From the NCBI GenBank assembly GCA_032690845.1, contig CM064426.1, positions 72,156,403-72,220,402 of the forward strand: DNA of 64,000 nucleotides. Reading direction: 5' to 3'. Position 1 is the stretch's first letter. Each line of letters starts with the position of its first letter. The position numbers and the translations under genes are program-made. Shown piece after piece: positions 1-10,406 of this stretch. The notes below the pieces were generated by a model. It did no database searches, was not told the origin of the DNA, and worked only from the letters and a program-made list of their open reading frames with translations. The DNA is from Eleusine coracana subsp. coracana (Eukaryota; Streptophyta; Magnoliopsida; Poales; Poaceae).

Positions 1-1
1 G

Positions 2-184
2 GCTCGATACGTTCACCATGCTCGATTGGGCCAACCCTCCCATGTCGACACTTCAGGGAATGTAACGCCGCTGGACAGAGCTAGGAGAAAGGAGGAGCAG
101 CGATATGAGGATACTGCGTCCACCGTGATCGACCGCGCGATGTTTTATAGACCTTGCGCCCTGATGCTGACAGCTAATAGTTGA
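2..184 (+). CDS. possible 3' end of a gene cut by the window edge
   Basis: An open frame of 60 codons runs from the window edge to a TGA at 182-184. Its composition looks coding: charged and mixed residues, including an RRKEEQRYED stretch, and no low complexity. I recognise no family. The DNA after the stop turns AT-rich, as expected of a 3' UTR. It could also be a chance open frame, since nothing upstream is visible. Confidence 0.3.
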   Translation, partial: ARYVHHARLGQPSHVDTSGNVTPLDRARRKEEQRYEDTASTVIDRAMFYRPCALMLTANS

Positions 185-1358
185 TTCAGGCTGACAGCAG
201 GAAGCGGTACTACACTCATTCATTCTTTTGACAGAGTAGCATATATATTAAATCATTGTCTTAAAGCTGCACTTTAGTTACAACATTTCAAGTCTTCTTC
301 TTCCACTATTTCTTCTTATCATTATAGGTCCATCTATTACTCGTACAGCTCTTCTTTCCACTGTTATGGCACTTTTTGTCTCCCGAGGAGTCACATTGTT
401 GCCTCGTGACCCTTACATTTAGTATAGAGTCACCACAAATTTGAACCCCTTAAGCAAGACAAAGCATCATTTTCTAAAAAAAAAAAGCGAGGCACTCACG
501 CATAGTGTCAACTCAGGAAGGAAATTGGCATAAAAGCAACATGCAATGGTCAACACCTTCGATCATCCAGCAAAGTGTTCAGACACTGGCATTCCGGTCC
601 TCTAGCATTCCAGGCCAATTCTCCTATCTCAAAAAAAAAAAAAAAAAAAAAAAACTCTCACTCCCCGACTCCCTTCCCAGGGAAATCGAAAGACAACGTA
701 TATATCCTCTCTCTGTTGCAAAGGCGTCGACTAAAGAGGAGCATACCGTTGATTTAAATTTAATACATTATGGGTTATGGAATACATTTTGAACGAAGGT
801 CATGATATAAATTATGGGTTTATGGAATACATGTTACTGATTTCACTAGGTTTCTGACTATAAACCATGACAATCCATCCCCAAAGTAAATAACTTGTTA
901 GAGGATTATTTTATTGATTCTGTAAACGATACTGAATCCACTTAAACGGGCTCCGATATGTAATATATTACATATAAAATTGATCATTTAACACGCTCAT
1001 TTAAGCCCCGTCTGAATGAGAGGATATTTTATAGGAATTTTACTGGAGCTAAATTCTTAAGGAACACTGACATCATTTGGACAGTCACGCGGGTGATATT
1101 TTTGCTTTGTAGTATTAGCATGCAGTCCTTTCAAGACATTTTATTTATTTTTATCATCTGAATTGGACTTTCTTAATCAACATATTTTTTTTATTATAAT
1201 GGCTTCTAAACTTGTATGCACATCTTAAATTATATTTGACGTAATATGTGATAATTCATCATGATCTTATTTCATAAACACATAAACCGACCGTTCCATG
1301 GCACTTTTCTTTTCTGCCGATTCAAACTTTATATCCAGATTAGATAGTGTTTAACTGT
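185..1358. other. AT-rich intergenic stretch
   Basis: No gene recognised. It holds A-runs at about 477-486 and a 24-base A run at 631-654. The short open frames across the latter encode poly-lysine and are not credible proteins. Confidence 0.6.
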
Positions 1359-1367
1359 TTTCTTGTA

Positions 1368-1834
1368 GAAACAATAGTGTTTCGGTCATCGGTTTATATT
1401 CCAATTGCGTGTTAACCATCCATTTCCAGATTTTGCAGATTTACCATCCAATTTTGAATTTAAAACTCAATTTTACTATTGAGGTGTTAACAGAGGCTAA
1501 CGGTGTTAAATTGTGTGAAAAAAAACAAATTGCCCCTCCATTGCCTCTGCCTCCCCTGACACCACATGCCCGCCTAACGCGACGCCGCGAGCTCGCCCCA
1601 TGCCGCGAGTCAGGTTGCAGAAGTGGAGTGGAGTCGGGGCAAGCTGGGGCAAAATAATCCAGGGTGTTTTTTTTATTTGTTTTATTACGTTTATTCGGTA
1701 TCCACTAACGCCGTTCGGAATGAATGGTTAACGTCTGCTTTGTTTTTTCCTCGCGATGGTAAAGTCGCAAAATCTGAAAATGGATGATTAAAGTGTAATT
1801 GAAATATAAATCATGGCCGAAACGCTATTGCCCC
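1368..1834. mobile_element. Mutator-like non-autonomous element, 467 bp
   Basis: The ends are imperfect inverted repeats of about 65 bp. The left end starts GAAACAATAGTGTTTCGG and the right end, read inverted, starts GGGGCAATAGCGTTTCGG. Both continue inward to a shared CCATTTNCAGATTTTGC block. The 9-bp sequence TTTCTTGTA flanks both sides (1359-1367 and 1835-1843). A 9-bp target duplication with long inverted repeats is the mark of Mutator-like elements. The interior holds a GC-rich core (about 1535-1650) unlike the AT-rich ends, so it may be captured host DNA. No transposase is encoded. Confidence 0.85.
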
Positions 1835-1843
1835 TTTCTTGTA

Positions 1844-2748
1844 TGCACCTTTACGTGGGTCTTTTAATGGTTCAAACCTTTTCAAGTTGCATGATTGTTA
1901 AATAGAGTTCAATTGAAATTTGGCAATATGATTATGCATACATTTTTGCAATAAAAAAAGGTAAGAAAATTGGCATACGTGCATTGAACTTGTCGTGTTT
2001 CGTGCATGCATGGTATGGTGTATGTCAATTTTTCTAAACATCCGGAGTTCATGGATGCACATGCATGGATGGCATATTCAGATCGGAATATGCTGTTGTT
2101 TCTCTTTTAATTTTTTTCGGGTCTAAACAGTCAAGCAAAAAGGACACCATATCATCGTCGTGCATGCGTGGCATGATGCATTATTTAAAAAAAAACATCT
2201 AATTATATATCATAAACTCATCCCAATCGTGCATATGTGACCGACTATGAAAGTATTGTCATGATGTTGTTTTTCGTTTCCTATCCCCTGCTATAGTCTA
2301 CTCTTTGCGGGCTGTCGCGAGGATGCCGAACTCTAGTCCTGTAGGTTGCCTCAAGTTCTTCGTCATGTTATACAAGCTTGGGTCCTGATGTTCCCTCTCA
2401 ACCCTCCTCTACAAATATTTTAAATATATAACATATATACTGCTTGTGTATGCACTTATGAAATAAAATAAAAAGGTGGGGACGCTCTCCCCTCCCCCGA
2501 ATTTCTCAAAAAAAAAATCCATATGAAACATTGTCAGGACGATTAGTGTGGTAGCAAGGAAGAATTCTGTGCGCCATCTCTGTGGGTGAGGTATTCTTTG
2601 AGCAACTTTTCCTTGGAAGTATACATAAACCATCACCTGCATTTCTTGCTACACATATATATTTTTCATCTAAATAATTTGCATTCATGAGCGGGTACTT
2701 TCTTTGAATTATTTCTTCTCTCTTTGTGATCCGCGGAACATTTCTCAG
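1844..2748. other. intergenic, no gene recognised
   Basis: AT-rich sequence with scattered short open frames that lack coding character. No inverted repeat or promoter element was identified. Confidence 0.5.
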
Positions 2749-2846
2749 GTTGCATCAATGCACTACGATCTGGTAGCAAATCACACTGAGGTTCCTCAGT
2801 CTTCAAATTCTGAGGCCATGCGTGCAGAAGACCGAAGTAGAACGAG
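2749..2846 (+). CDS. exon-like segment of an unidentified gene
   Basis: A TTTCTCAG acceptor precedes 98 bases that read as 32 codons plus two bases with mixed composition, then an AG/GTTAGT donor. If spliced to the acceptor at 2917-2919, the frame ends two codons later at a TGA. The sequence that follows (to about 3240) looks like a 3' UTR. No upstream exon was found and no family is recognised, so this may be a relic or a false exon. Confidence 0.2.
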
Positions 2847-2949
2847 GTTAGTAGTCCGTCAAATGGTCATAGTTAGTGAAATAACTGACATTGTACTGTT
2901 CTCAAGTTTTCTTGATCAGGGACTGAACCTACTCGTCAGTTAGGCTTGG

Positions 2950-3626
2950 GCTGATGGTGTGATGCAATGAACCTGCATGTTTCATGTGGACTTGTTTGAG
3001 TAGAGAGTCTCTTCAATGGCCAAGTGCAATATGTTGAATGGTAAGAAAAGCAAGTGCTGATGTTGATGATACTTCGGTAATAGCTAGTACTAGAAGGTAG
3101 TCCAGGGATCAATTTCGCCAGGTTGCTTTTGTTGGAATCTATTGTTGACTGTTGTCGTCCAGCAACTGTTATACCTTGCCACAGTAGGTAGAACGAACTG
3201 TAAATCTTTTCTCTTTTTTTTCCTTTACTAGAATCTGTCATAAATGTTAAGAACCAAATTGCTTGGCACTTTCGACATTGTTTGCATCAACAGAAACAGG
3301 CAAACAGCCGCCAGCAATCTTCAACGATCGTCGAGAAGCTTTCCTCTGCTCTGCCCTGCTTTCTCTTCTCCAGATGAAGATTTTCCTGCAACATCAAGTC
3401 CTCGGCGACGCCACCATGCCGCAGCCGGTCGGCAGCGGATTTCCAGAAAGCGCAGGGATCCAAATCGCTCCTCCGTGCCGCGATGCGGCGGCGCTCGGAG
3501 GTAGCGAGCACGACGCGGTGGCGGCGGCGGCGACACCTCGCGGCCTGTCACTGCGGCTTATTTGACCGGCACGGTCAATGAATGGAGTCTTCCGTGAAAT
3601 TCCATTGCCGGTTTCTTCTGGGTTCC
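2950..3626. other. intergenic, turning GC-rich
   Basis: The left half is AT-rich and UTR-like. From about 3300 the GC content rises and several frames on both strands stay open for 60-100 codons, overlapping each other. None shows a recognisable domain. Confidence 0.45.
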
Positions 3627-3921
3627 ATCCAGTCCGTTGAGAGACGATTGGACGGCTCAAAGCCACCCGAAGTTGGATTAGTTGCGATCCAAATTTGGGG
3701 TCTGTTTGACGGAATACTTGAACACTGTGAACTGTTTCGCAAAATAGCCGCCGATACTTTTCCCTGCGCCGATTCGAGCCGTACAGAAACGATCCGACGG
3801 TCCAAAGTCGTCCGAGGTTGGATCGCGATTATTGGTCGCGATCCCATTTGGGAATGTGTTTGATAGGATAGTTAGAACACCAGGGACTCTTTTACAAAAT
3901 AGCCGCGGACATTTTGACCCA
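3627..3921. repeat. two diverged tandem copies of a ~145-bp unit
   Basis: Copy 1 (about 3627-3768) and copy 2 (about 3770-3921) share the order of motifs: GACGGYYCAAAG, then CCGARGTTGGAT, then GCGATCC, then TTTGAYRG, then AAAATAGCCGC. Divergence is roughly 30 percent by eye. No coding function is apparent. Confidence 0.6.
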
Positions 3922-4859
3922 CTTCGGCGCGGTGGCCGTTGACCGGGGACTCCGCCGTAAACTTCCCCGGGCCTGCTCACGGCGCCGCGCGCGCCGTCGT
4001 CCTCCGCCCCGATCATCGCTGGCGCTGGAGATGCGATTACTTCACCCTCTCATCTTCCTGTGCGGGATCTTCCACCTCCGCAGGACCAACCGCCGCCCCA
4101 ATTGCCAACACAGCCTCGCCAGAGCTTTGATGAAACGCCGCCGCCTCCTTTCAACGCCGAACGTCACCGACCAGCTTGCTGCGGCTCCTCATGGGAGCTC
4201 CCTCTCTCAATACTGTCATGGCCAAATCACTATGAAGAACAGAACAGCATCGCGAGATGAAGAGTTACAGTAAATTTTATCGAAAAAGAGTTAACAGCAA
4301 AGTTTCTTTTGCAAGGTAGTAGGAGATTGCAAGTTTGCAACGCGAGCCCTGCTCCTTTACAAACCAGCCAGCTGTTCTCTGTCGCGCCAGAATCTACCAC
4401 AAGATCAGAGATTCAGAGTCCCCAAGAATGAAATCTCCCCTGCTTTTCTAGTTGGTCACTGACTCTGTTGCAGTTCCTGGACGTACGCACCAAAACAGAA
4501 TGCGTCTCGACTCTGAACACTAGACAGAGACCTGAACGTTTGACTATCCTAATAAGACGTCCTGCAGAGTTAAGCCTTTCAGTTTTTTTATTACTAACGG
4601 TGAAACAAGTAATCTCACCTCGAAAAAACTAACCTAAAGTGCCCCCGTTTCATCCGCTTTTATGGACTTTTACAGTTCACTTTGCACGCCAAATTTAAGT
4701 TTTTGATCGAGTAATCCACACCGACGATTGATGACGAACAACAAGCATACAAGCTTGAGCACATTCAGACATTTTATTTCTCTGACAAGCACGGCACGGT
4801 AATCACTTTATTTATTGTACAACACGCACCTGCCGAAACAGAAACTATCATGGAGTTGC
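3922..4859. other. intergenic, 3' side of the small membrane protein gene
   Basis: A GC-rich block (3922-4260) with overlapping open frames but no recognisable domain is followed by AT-richer DNA. The 4300-4859 part would include the 3' UTR and terminator of the minus-strand gene at 4860-5144. No polyadenylation signal can be singled out. Confidence 0.4.
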
Positions 4860-5144
4860 TTATTTCCTAGCTACACGGTTGGGTCCACGAGGCAGGCATG
4901 GCAGAGGCAGGTTCCTCGACGACGGCTTCACCACCAATTCGTCCACGAACCGCACCTTCTTCTTCTTCGCGCCGCGCCGTGGCCGGCGCCGCCGCCGCTG
5001 CTCCGTTTCCTCGCTGATCAGAGCCCTGAGATTGGCCTGGAACCGGCGATGGAGCTCGTACGTGATGAGGATGAAGCCCGTCGACACCAAGGCCACGGCC
5101 ACCAGCCCCATGCAGCTCCCTCCGCTGCTGCTCCTCCGCTCCAT
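4860..5144 (-). CDS. small single-span membrane protein with basic tail
   Basis: A 94-codon intronless frame. After a short serine/glycine-rich start, residues 12-31 (from [10 protein letters not shown]) form one hydrophobic span. A charged linker ([18 protein letters not shown]), a very basic run ([15 protein letters not shown]) and a [15 protein letters not shown] motif follow. The start is the only ATG ahead of the span, and a TATA element lies about 115 bp upstream on the same strand. I recall similar short plant proteins ending in a basic VRF-type motif, but none with a proven role, so no function is given. The first span resembles that of the four-span proteins at 43-50 kb, which may be convergent. 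The upstream DNA is tandemly triplicated and the distal part of the first unit is split by a transposon. Confidence 0.6.
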   Translation of the reverse strand: MERRSSSGGSCMGLVAVALVSTGFILITYELHRRFQANLRALISEETEQRRRRRPRRGAKKKKVRFVDELVVKPSSRNLPLPCLPRGPNRVARK

Positions 5145-5205
5145 CTCAAGCCGCGCACGCCCTTCCTCACCACCAACGATGCTTCAACAAGATATCTCGG
5201 AGCCA

Positions 5206-5460
5206 GCTACTCCGGTCTCGTGACCACGGAAAGCTCGAGAACGACCAGACGAGCGCGTGTATTTATGGGGAAGCCACCATGGAAGCGTGAGACAGAAATA
5301 CAAGTGCTGGGAGCTGGCAGCTGGAGGGGAAAGCCATTTTTAGAAGAAACAAAGGATGACACATTAAAACAGATGAGAATCCTACTGCACCTGGTTCACG
5401 AGCCAAACTGGGGTTAAAAAGCGTATATGGAGCATGTGTCTATTCCACTCTTTGTGATGT
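5206..5460. repeat. tandem upstream-region unit 1, left part
   Basis: First part of a ~1.08-kb unit that continues at 9565-10406 after the inserted element. It shares with units 2 and 3 the blocks GGAAAGCTCGAGA, the TATA element, CCACCATGGAAG, AAATACAAGTGCTGGGAGCT, AGAAGAAACAAAGGATG and ATTCCACTCTTTGTGATGT. Confidence 0.85.
5258..5267 (-). promoter_or_regulatory. TATA element of the small membrane protein gene
   Basis: The minus strand reads CCCATAAATACAC about 115 bp before the ATG at 5144, a usual distance for a short 5' UTR. The same motif recurs in the two further tandem units at about 10471-10478 and 11521-11528. Confidence 0.5.
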
Positions 5461-5604
5461 GGAATAAAATTTGGTGCAGGACTCCTGCAAAGTCCCATCG
5501 CTGCAGGACGGCGCTGAGTGACGGACACGTGGCAGACTCACGAATCCAACGATCGCGCCTGGCGCCCGGAGCGAAGACGCACGGAAACTCAGCTCGGCTC
5601 AATT
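5461..5604 (+). repeat. left terminal inverted repeat of the MULE
   Basis: 144 bp, starting GGAATAAAATTTGGTGCAGG and ending at CTCGGCTCAATT; near-identical in inverse to 9421-9564. Confidence 0.9.
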
Positions 5605-6154
5605 CTCGACTCGTTTTTGCAGCCGCTCGTGCCAGGGGATGATAGCTTGTCTCCAGCTCGACTCGTTTTTGCAGCTCGTGCGTGCACTGCTATCGGCTCG
5701 CCCTATTAATCTCTTTGCCTTTGTTCCGGCGGCGACGTGTGCTGGGCCATCTTCTCTCTCTTCCTACAGCTACGCCAGCATCGCCCCTTCAGACTAATCT
5801 CAACAAGTGAACAACACTCTCCATTGCTGGACTTGATCATGAGTACAAGTACCTTGGGTACGGTGCAGCTTTGCTGCATGGCAGTAATTTGTACAACAAC
5901 ATATATACTTCATCAATTACAAATCTAATGAATCTTCAGTCAAACTGAAAAAACACTTCATGCGACTAACGTCGAACTCAATGCATCAGCTGAGAATAAA
6001 AAAATGCGGCCGCAATGTTGTCAAACAATATAACAGAGTTATATGTCATAATCTCAAATAATATAAATAAGTTACACGTCGTATATTGATAACAAATTTA
6101 TTATGGTCCCAACACAGCACAAATGAAAATAAAATTCAGACTAACATGACAAGG

Positions 6155-9100
6155 TCACTTGTTTCCTTCATCTGTCACTCCATCAAAATTTAACTTCTTA
6201 ACAGCGGGTTGTAAAGCAGCAGCTTGATCAACTCCAAGTAGCAGATTAGTATATCCTCCTTGGATATAAGGAGCACCAACAGTAAAGAAATTGTCATACA
6301 TATTAAAGCGCAACATTGTGGTGTTGGCATATTCTTCTTGTATCAATGGAGCGAACATAGAAGAAGATTGTCCAGACACATTATTTGCAAAGTTCGGCAT
6401 TATACTGTTAGCACCAATGCTATCAGCATTAAGATCCTGGCATATAATATGAATTGATCATTAAAAATATGCATCTAAGCAAATCAAATACGAAAAGAGA
6501 GAATATATAGTCCAGATAATAGGGCTTACGATAAATTTGTCTGAATTAGCACATTCATCTCCATATTCTGTTGCATTCTTTGAATCTTTTCCTATAGTCA
6601 AACATGCAAAGTTAACTATATAGATAAGAATGAAAATGCATGATTGTTTCTAAAAGATAGATACCTTTATTTTTACCATTTTTCTTTTTCTTCCCTTTAT
6701 TCTTTTCAAGCGAGATGGTCCCTCGTTTATTTTTTGGACCTTTTACCACTCGAGAAATTCTGAATGATATTTTACCATTTAATGTACCAGCAGGTGTAGC
6801 AGCACAATCAGTAGTTACTAGAGGAGCCTCACTAGCTTTTTCTTGCATCTTGACTATGGAATTATCTACTACCAGGTCCAACTTATCTATGACTTTCTCT
6901 AAATCATCAAGAAGTTGTTTGGATAGCGAACATTTCAATGCAACAGATGTTGCCTTTCGTGAGATACGCGTAGCTTGCGTTTCCAAACTTTCATTGCTAG
7001 TTCCATGTTTCTCAATATAAAGTTCTCTCTTTGCATATTTTGTCCACCTGTTCAGTATATATTTTGGTGGCAAAATGAAAATATCATTGATGTTGAAAAC
7101 TTTGAGGGCATGCTTGCACAATATACCTATCAGAGAAGGACATCATACTTCATTAATTAGTATTATAATTTTTATATTATTATAATTTAAAATATGTAAA
7201 CATACCTATGGATTCAAACTTTCTGCAAGCACAATTAATAGTCATATCATCTTTGTTGAATATGACTATTGCTCCATAATCAGAGAACATATGTGTAATC
7301 GTATATGTGAAGATTGACCCTTCATGGTGTAACAATTTAGAAGAGAATAAAAATTGTTCCTTAAATTCCTCCTCAAATTCTGAATACATCCTTTTTGTAT
7401 ATGATTCTGCCGCAGCCTTCAATAGCGGAATGTTTGTAATCGGGTTCTTTCTACGTGATTTAAAATCTTCATCCAATTTATTTTCACGAAGACTACGAGA
7501 AACCTTCTCACATTCTACAAGAAGTTCTGAAAGCCCAAGTTTTCTATGAAATCTTTTCTTTAAAACATTATTCATACCTTCGCTCCTTTGAGTAGAATTT
7601 ATATCAGCTGTAACTGAGTCACGATATGCAGCAGCCCACTTTTCCCTCAAATCATACAGGTTTGTCATCCACTCATTGTCCTTGAGCTTGTACTTGTGCA
7701 ATAATTTATTTCACTTCTTTTTGAACAAAAACTCAGATCTATCTTCATAGACACATCTCTTAAAATCGGGTAGAAACTCCTCAGGATGCTCATGAATGAT
7801 ATGACCCAGATGTTTAGCAGCATTAACATAAATATGCCACAAACATAGGCGATGGCTTGTATTCAGGAAAACATAAGCAATTGCTACAGCCATGACCGCA
7901 TCTTGATCAGTGAAGATTGTGCTTGGATGCTTGCCTGACATTGCTGTTATAAAGGTTTCAAAGAGCCATACAAATGATTCAATAGTTTCATTAAACAACA
8001 ATGCAGCCCCAAAGATTATCGTCTGCTTGTGATGATTTGTTCCAATGAATGGAGCAAATGGCATTTCAAACTTATTAGTCTGAAACGTGGTGTCAAATGA
8101 GACAGCGTCGCCAAAACATGCGTAATCCATAATAGATTGACCATCTGCCCAAAAGAAATTAGCAAGCCTACCATCTTCAGGATCTATGTCAACGGCATAA
8201 AAAAATGTTGGATCCTCTAGCTGCTTCCTTGTCAAGTACTTCAACAATGTTTGTGCATCATTGGATTCTAAATACTTTTTGCGCTGGCAACCAATCACAT
8301 TGTTACAATCCATTTGTAAGAATGGCACTTTGTTAGCTCCTCCATAAAATTCCTTCATAAACTCATAAACCTGTGCTGGCTTCATCCCGCTTTCCCTAAT
8401 TTGAGCAATTAATTTGATATCCGCTTCTGTAACACTCCGTTGGGACCTCAGCTTATGCCTTTTATTTGGACTAGTAAGATAATGATTGTGATCAATTACA
8501 ATCTTCTGAACTGTCCATACCCCCTCCTTGCTAACACTAAACTGAGCACGAGCATTACAACCCGTTCTTGTGGTACCCTTTGACGACTCATCTTTTGAAT
8601 GACCTTGGTTACTACAAACCATATATTTCAGATATATACTACCATCTCTTCTGCGCTTTGTATCACTCTTTCTAATACTGAATCCAACATTGCCGGCATA
8701 TGTGTTATACATTTCATAAGCTTTGTCCTTAGATTCAAAAGCCATTCCAACTTGAGGAACAATTTTATCCACTTGCTATACAATAAGTCAAGAAATAAAT
8801 ATTGCTTATAACTATGTGATGTGAATTCAAGTTAATATATTCCTTGCCTACAATATATATTATTCTAAATTTTGTTACCTCTTCTAGTGCTTCATCTGTC
8901 ATGGTCTCTAAGTTGGATGGCCTGGTGACCTGTGCATCATAGCATATAGTCACGAATCAGACCACACAGGATCGAAAACACAAAATAAATTAATAGAACA
9001 TGCATACACGATCAAACAATATAAATGAATAAACAATACAAATGAATAGACTCGTACATGTGTTGTTTGCTCCCCGGCTCCACGATCCCCAGCAGCAGGG

Positions 9101-9303
9101 ACGTCTCCGGCCATGCCTTGCGTTAGGGTAGATGGAATCATGGTTCCAGCAGCTGTCTGGACTATCTGATCGCTACCGCCTCCAGCCATGGCGAGTGCGT
9201 CGTCCTCTTTGCCATCTGCAATCAGAAAAGCGCTGCCTTCGGCCATGGCGAGTGCGCCTCCTCCGGCCATGGCGAATGTGTCGTCGTCTTTGCCTCCAGC
9301 CAT
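6155..9303 (-). pseudogene. FAR1-related sequence (FRS) transposase gene with one in-frame stop
   Basis: Six exons with GT-AG introns fit one 891-codon frame: 9303-9058, 8929-8879, 8775-7206, 7126-6665, 6591-6530 and 6436-6155. Exon 1 is an alanine/glycine-rich head built on repeated MAGGG-like motifs. A FAR1-type zinc-binding DNA-binding domain spans about residues 109-200. The MULE transposase core follows, with the first catalytic Asp in the DTTF motif (about 327) and the next in FTDQD (about 389). A SWIM zinc finger (CxC at 614/616, CKH at 626-628) is split by intron 3, and the tail is lysine-rich. Codon 454 is TGA (7713-7711) where family members usually have Trp (KKKW context). The frame continues unchanged for 437 codons after it, so a single G-to-A change is the likely cause. 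The gene lies between the MULE inverted repeats, so it is the element's transposase rather than a domesticated host FRS. Confidence 0.88.
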
Positions 9304-9420
9304 GGCGGGTGTGTTTTCCAGGAGCAGGCAAACGGCGCCACCGGAACGTAAGTCAAAGTACGTAATCTCAGACCTAGGCTAAGAATAGATCGAGCCGATA
9401 TAGCACGCGCGAGCTGCAGC

Positions 9421-9564
9421 AATTGAGCCGAGCTGAGTTTCCGTGCGTCTTCGCTCCGGGCGCCAGGCGCGATCGTTGGATTCGTGAGTCTGCCACGTGT
9501 CCGTCACTCAGCGCCGTCCTGCAGCGATAGGACTTTGCAGGAGTTCTGCGCCAAATTTTTTTCC
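9421..9564 (-). repeat. right terminal inverted repeat of the MULE
   Basis: 144 bp, inverse of 5461-5604. Its outer end reads CCAAATTTTTTTCC against the host TGTGATGT. The transposase ATG (9303) lies 118 bp inside it, so the repeat probably contains the promoter. Confidence 0.9.
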
Positions 9565-10406
9565 TGTGATGTGGCTTAGCCATGTCGCCCATTGTTTTTT
9601 TCTTTTCTAGACGTGCGTCTAAAGCATCTAAATGTCATTTACATGCAAGACTTAAGGTTGCGTCTTGTGTTTAGACGATCAAAATTACGTTTGGATCGTT
9701 CAAACGATGATTAGTCATGTTTAATGGCTACACATGGGTGCATGTCTGTCTTGCGTCTACGTCTAGAGAGAAACATTTGCTACCTAGGTTTCATCAAGGG
9801 CAAGGACACAGGATTAGTAGAGCGTGAGGTTTGTTACCCTTCGACCACGAGCGCTAGAGTTTGGAAGATGGAATTTGTTCAAAAGATTATTGCGTGTCTA
9901 AGTTTACAGTGTCCGGATGATTCATTAGGTGGTTTTGAAGCTTATCTATATCGGTGTTTTCTCGCATGAGCTCACATCCGGATAAACACATGGTTTCTAG
10001 TACATTTCAATACGGTGAAAGTTCATTTATCTATGAGGAACTTTAGTTGGTATTAAAACATGCTATGATGGTAAACTTTCTAAAATCAAAAGCCCAACAT
10101 TTTTTCAAATACTATTATTCTATAAACTATGTTTGGAAAATATGACATGGATATCAATTGAGCAGCTAGGGTAGGGCAATTTGTGTGTAGTTTATATAAA
10201 AAAGGTTGAATAGATTTGTCAACCTATGGTGAACTAATGATTAATTTGGTAGCTTGTTGCATACTTGCATTCTTCGCTTCCAACCCTTCTTTTGCACATT
10301 GAGTTGAAGATGATGGTAGATATCTTGTGTTTGAGAAGTGTTAGTCTGTATGACTTTTATGTCTTTTTTATGTTCAATTTAGAGGCGGACTTTCCAATAT
10401 GGCAAC
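9565..10406. repeat. tandem upstream-region unit 1, right part
   Basis: Continuation of the unit begun at 5206. Shared with units 2 and 3 are TCATGTTTAATGGCTA, CTTGCGTCTACGTCTA, GATGATTCATTAGGTGG, GAGGAACTTTAG and GCGGACTTTCCAATATGGCAA at its end. Confidence 0.85.

Larger units (their letters stand above)
5461..9564 (-). mobile_element. Mutator-like element carrying a FAR1/FHY3-type transposase gene, 4.1 kb
   Basis: Terminal inverted repeats of 144 bp (5461-5604 and 9421-9564) differ at only a few bases; both begin GGAA and include CTGCAGGACGGCGCTGAGTG. A looser inverted match continues inward (5605-5712 against about 9383-9420), where the left copy holds an extra ~50-bp duplicated block. 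The flanks carry TGTGATGT directly on both sides (5453-5460 and 9565-9572), extendable to a 10-bp TGTGATGTGG. The two neighbouring tandem units hold the same host sequence uninterrupted (around 10670 and 11720), so the insertion point is confirmed internally. The only gene inside is the transposase-like gene at 6155-9303. Maize Jittery, an active MULE encoding a FAR1-like transposase with long TIRs, is the closest described type (family knowledge). Insertion came after the tandem duplication or in one copy only. Confidence 0.9.

Noticed and set aside
505..792. Short frames with poly-lysine
   Set aside because: Caused by a 24-base A run; otherwise no coding character.
7711..7713. Recoding (readthrough) of the TGA in the transposase
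   Set aside because: The context gives no sign of a readthrough motif and the position matches a usual Trp codon, so point mutation is simpler.
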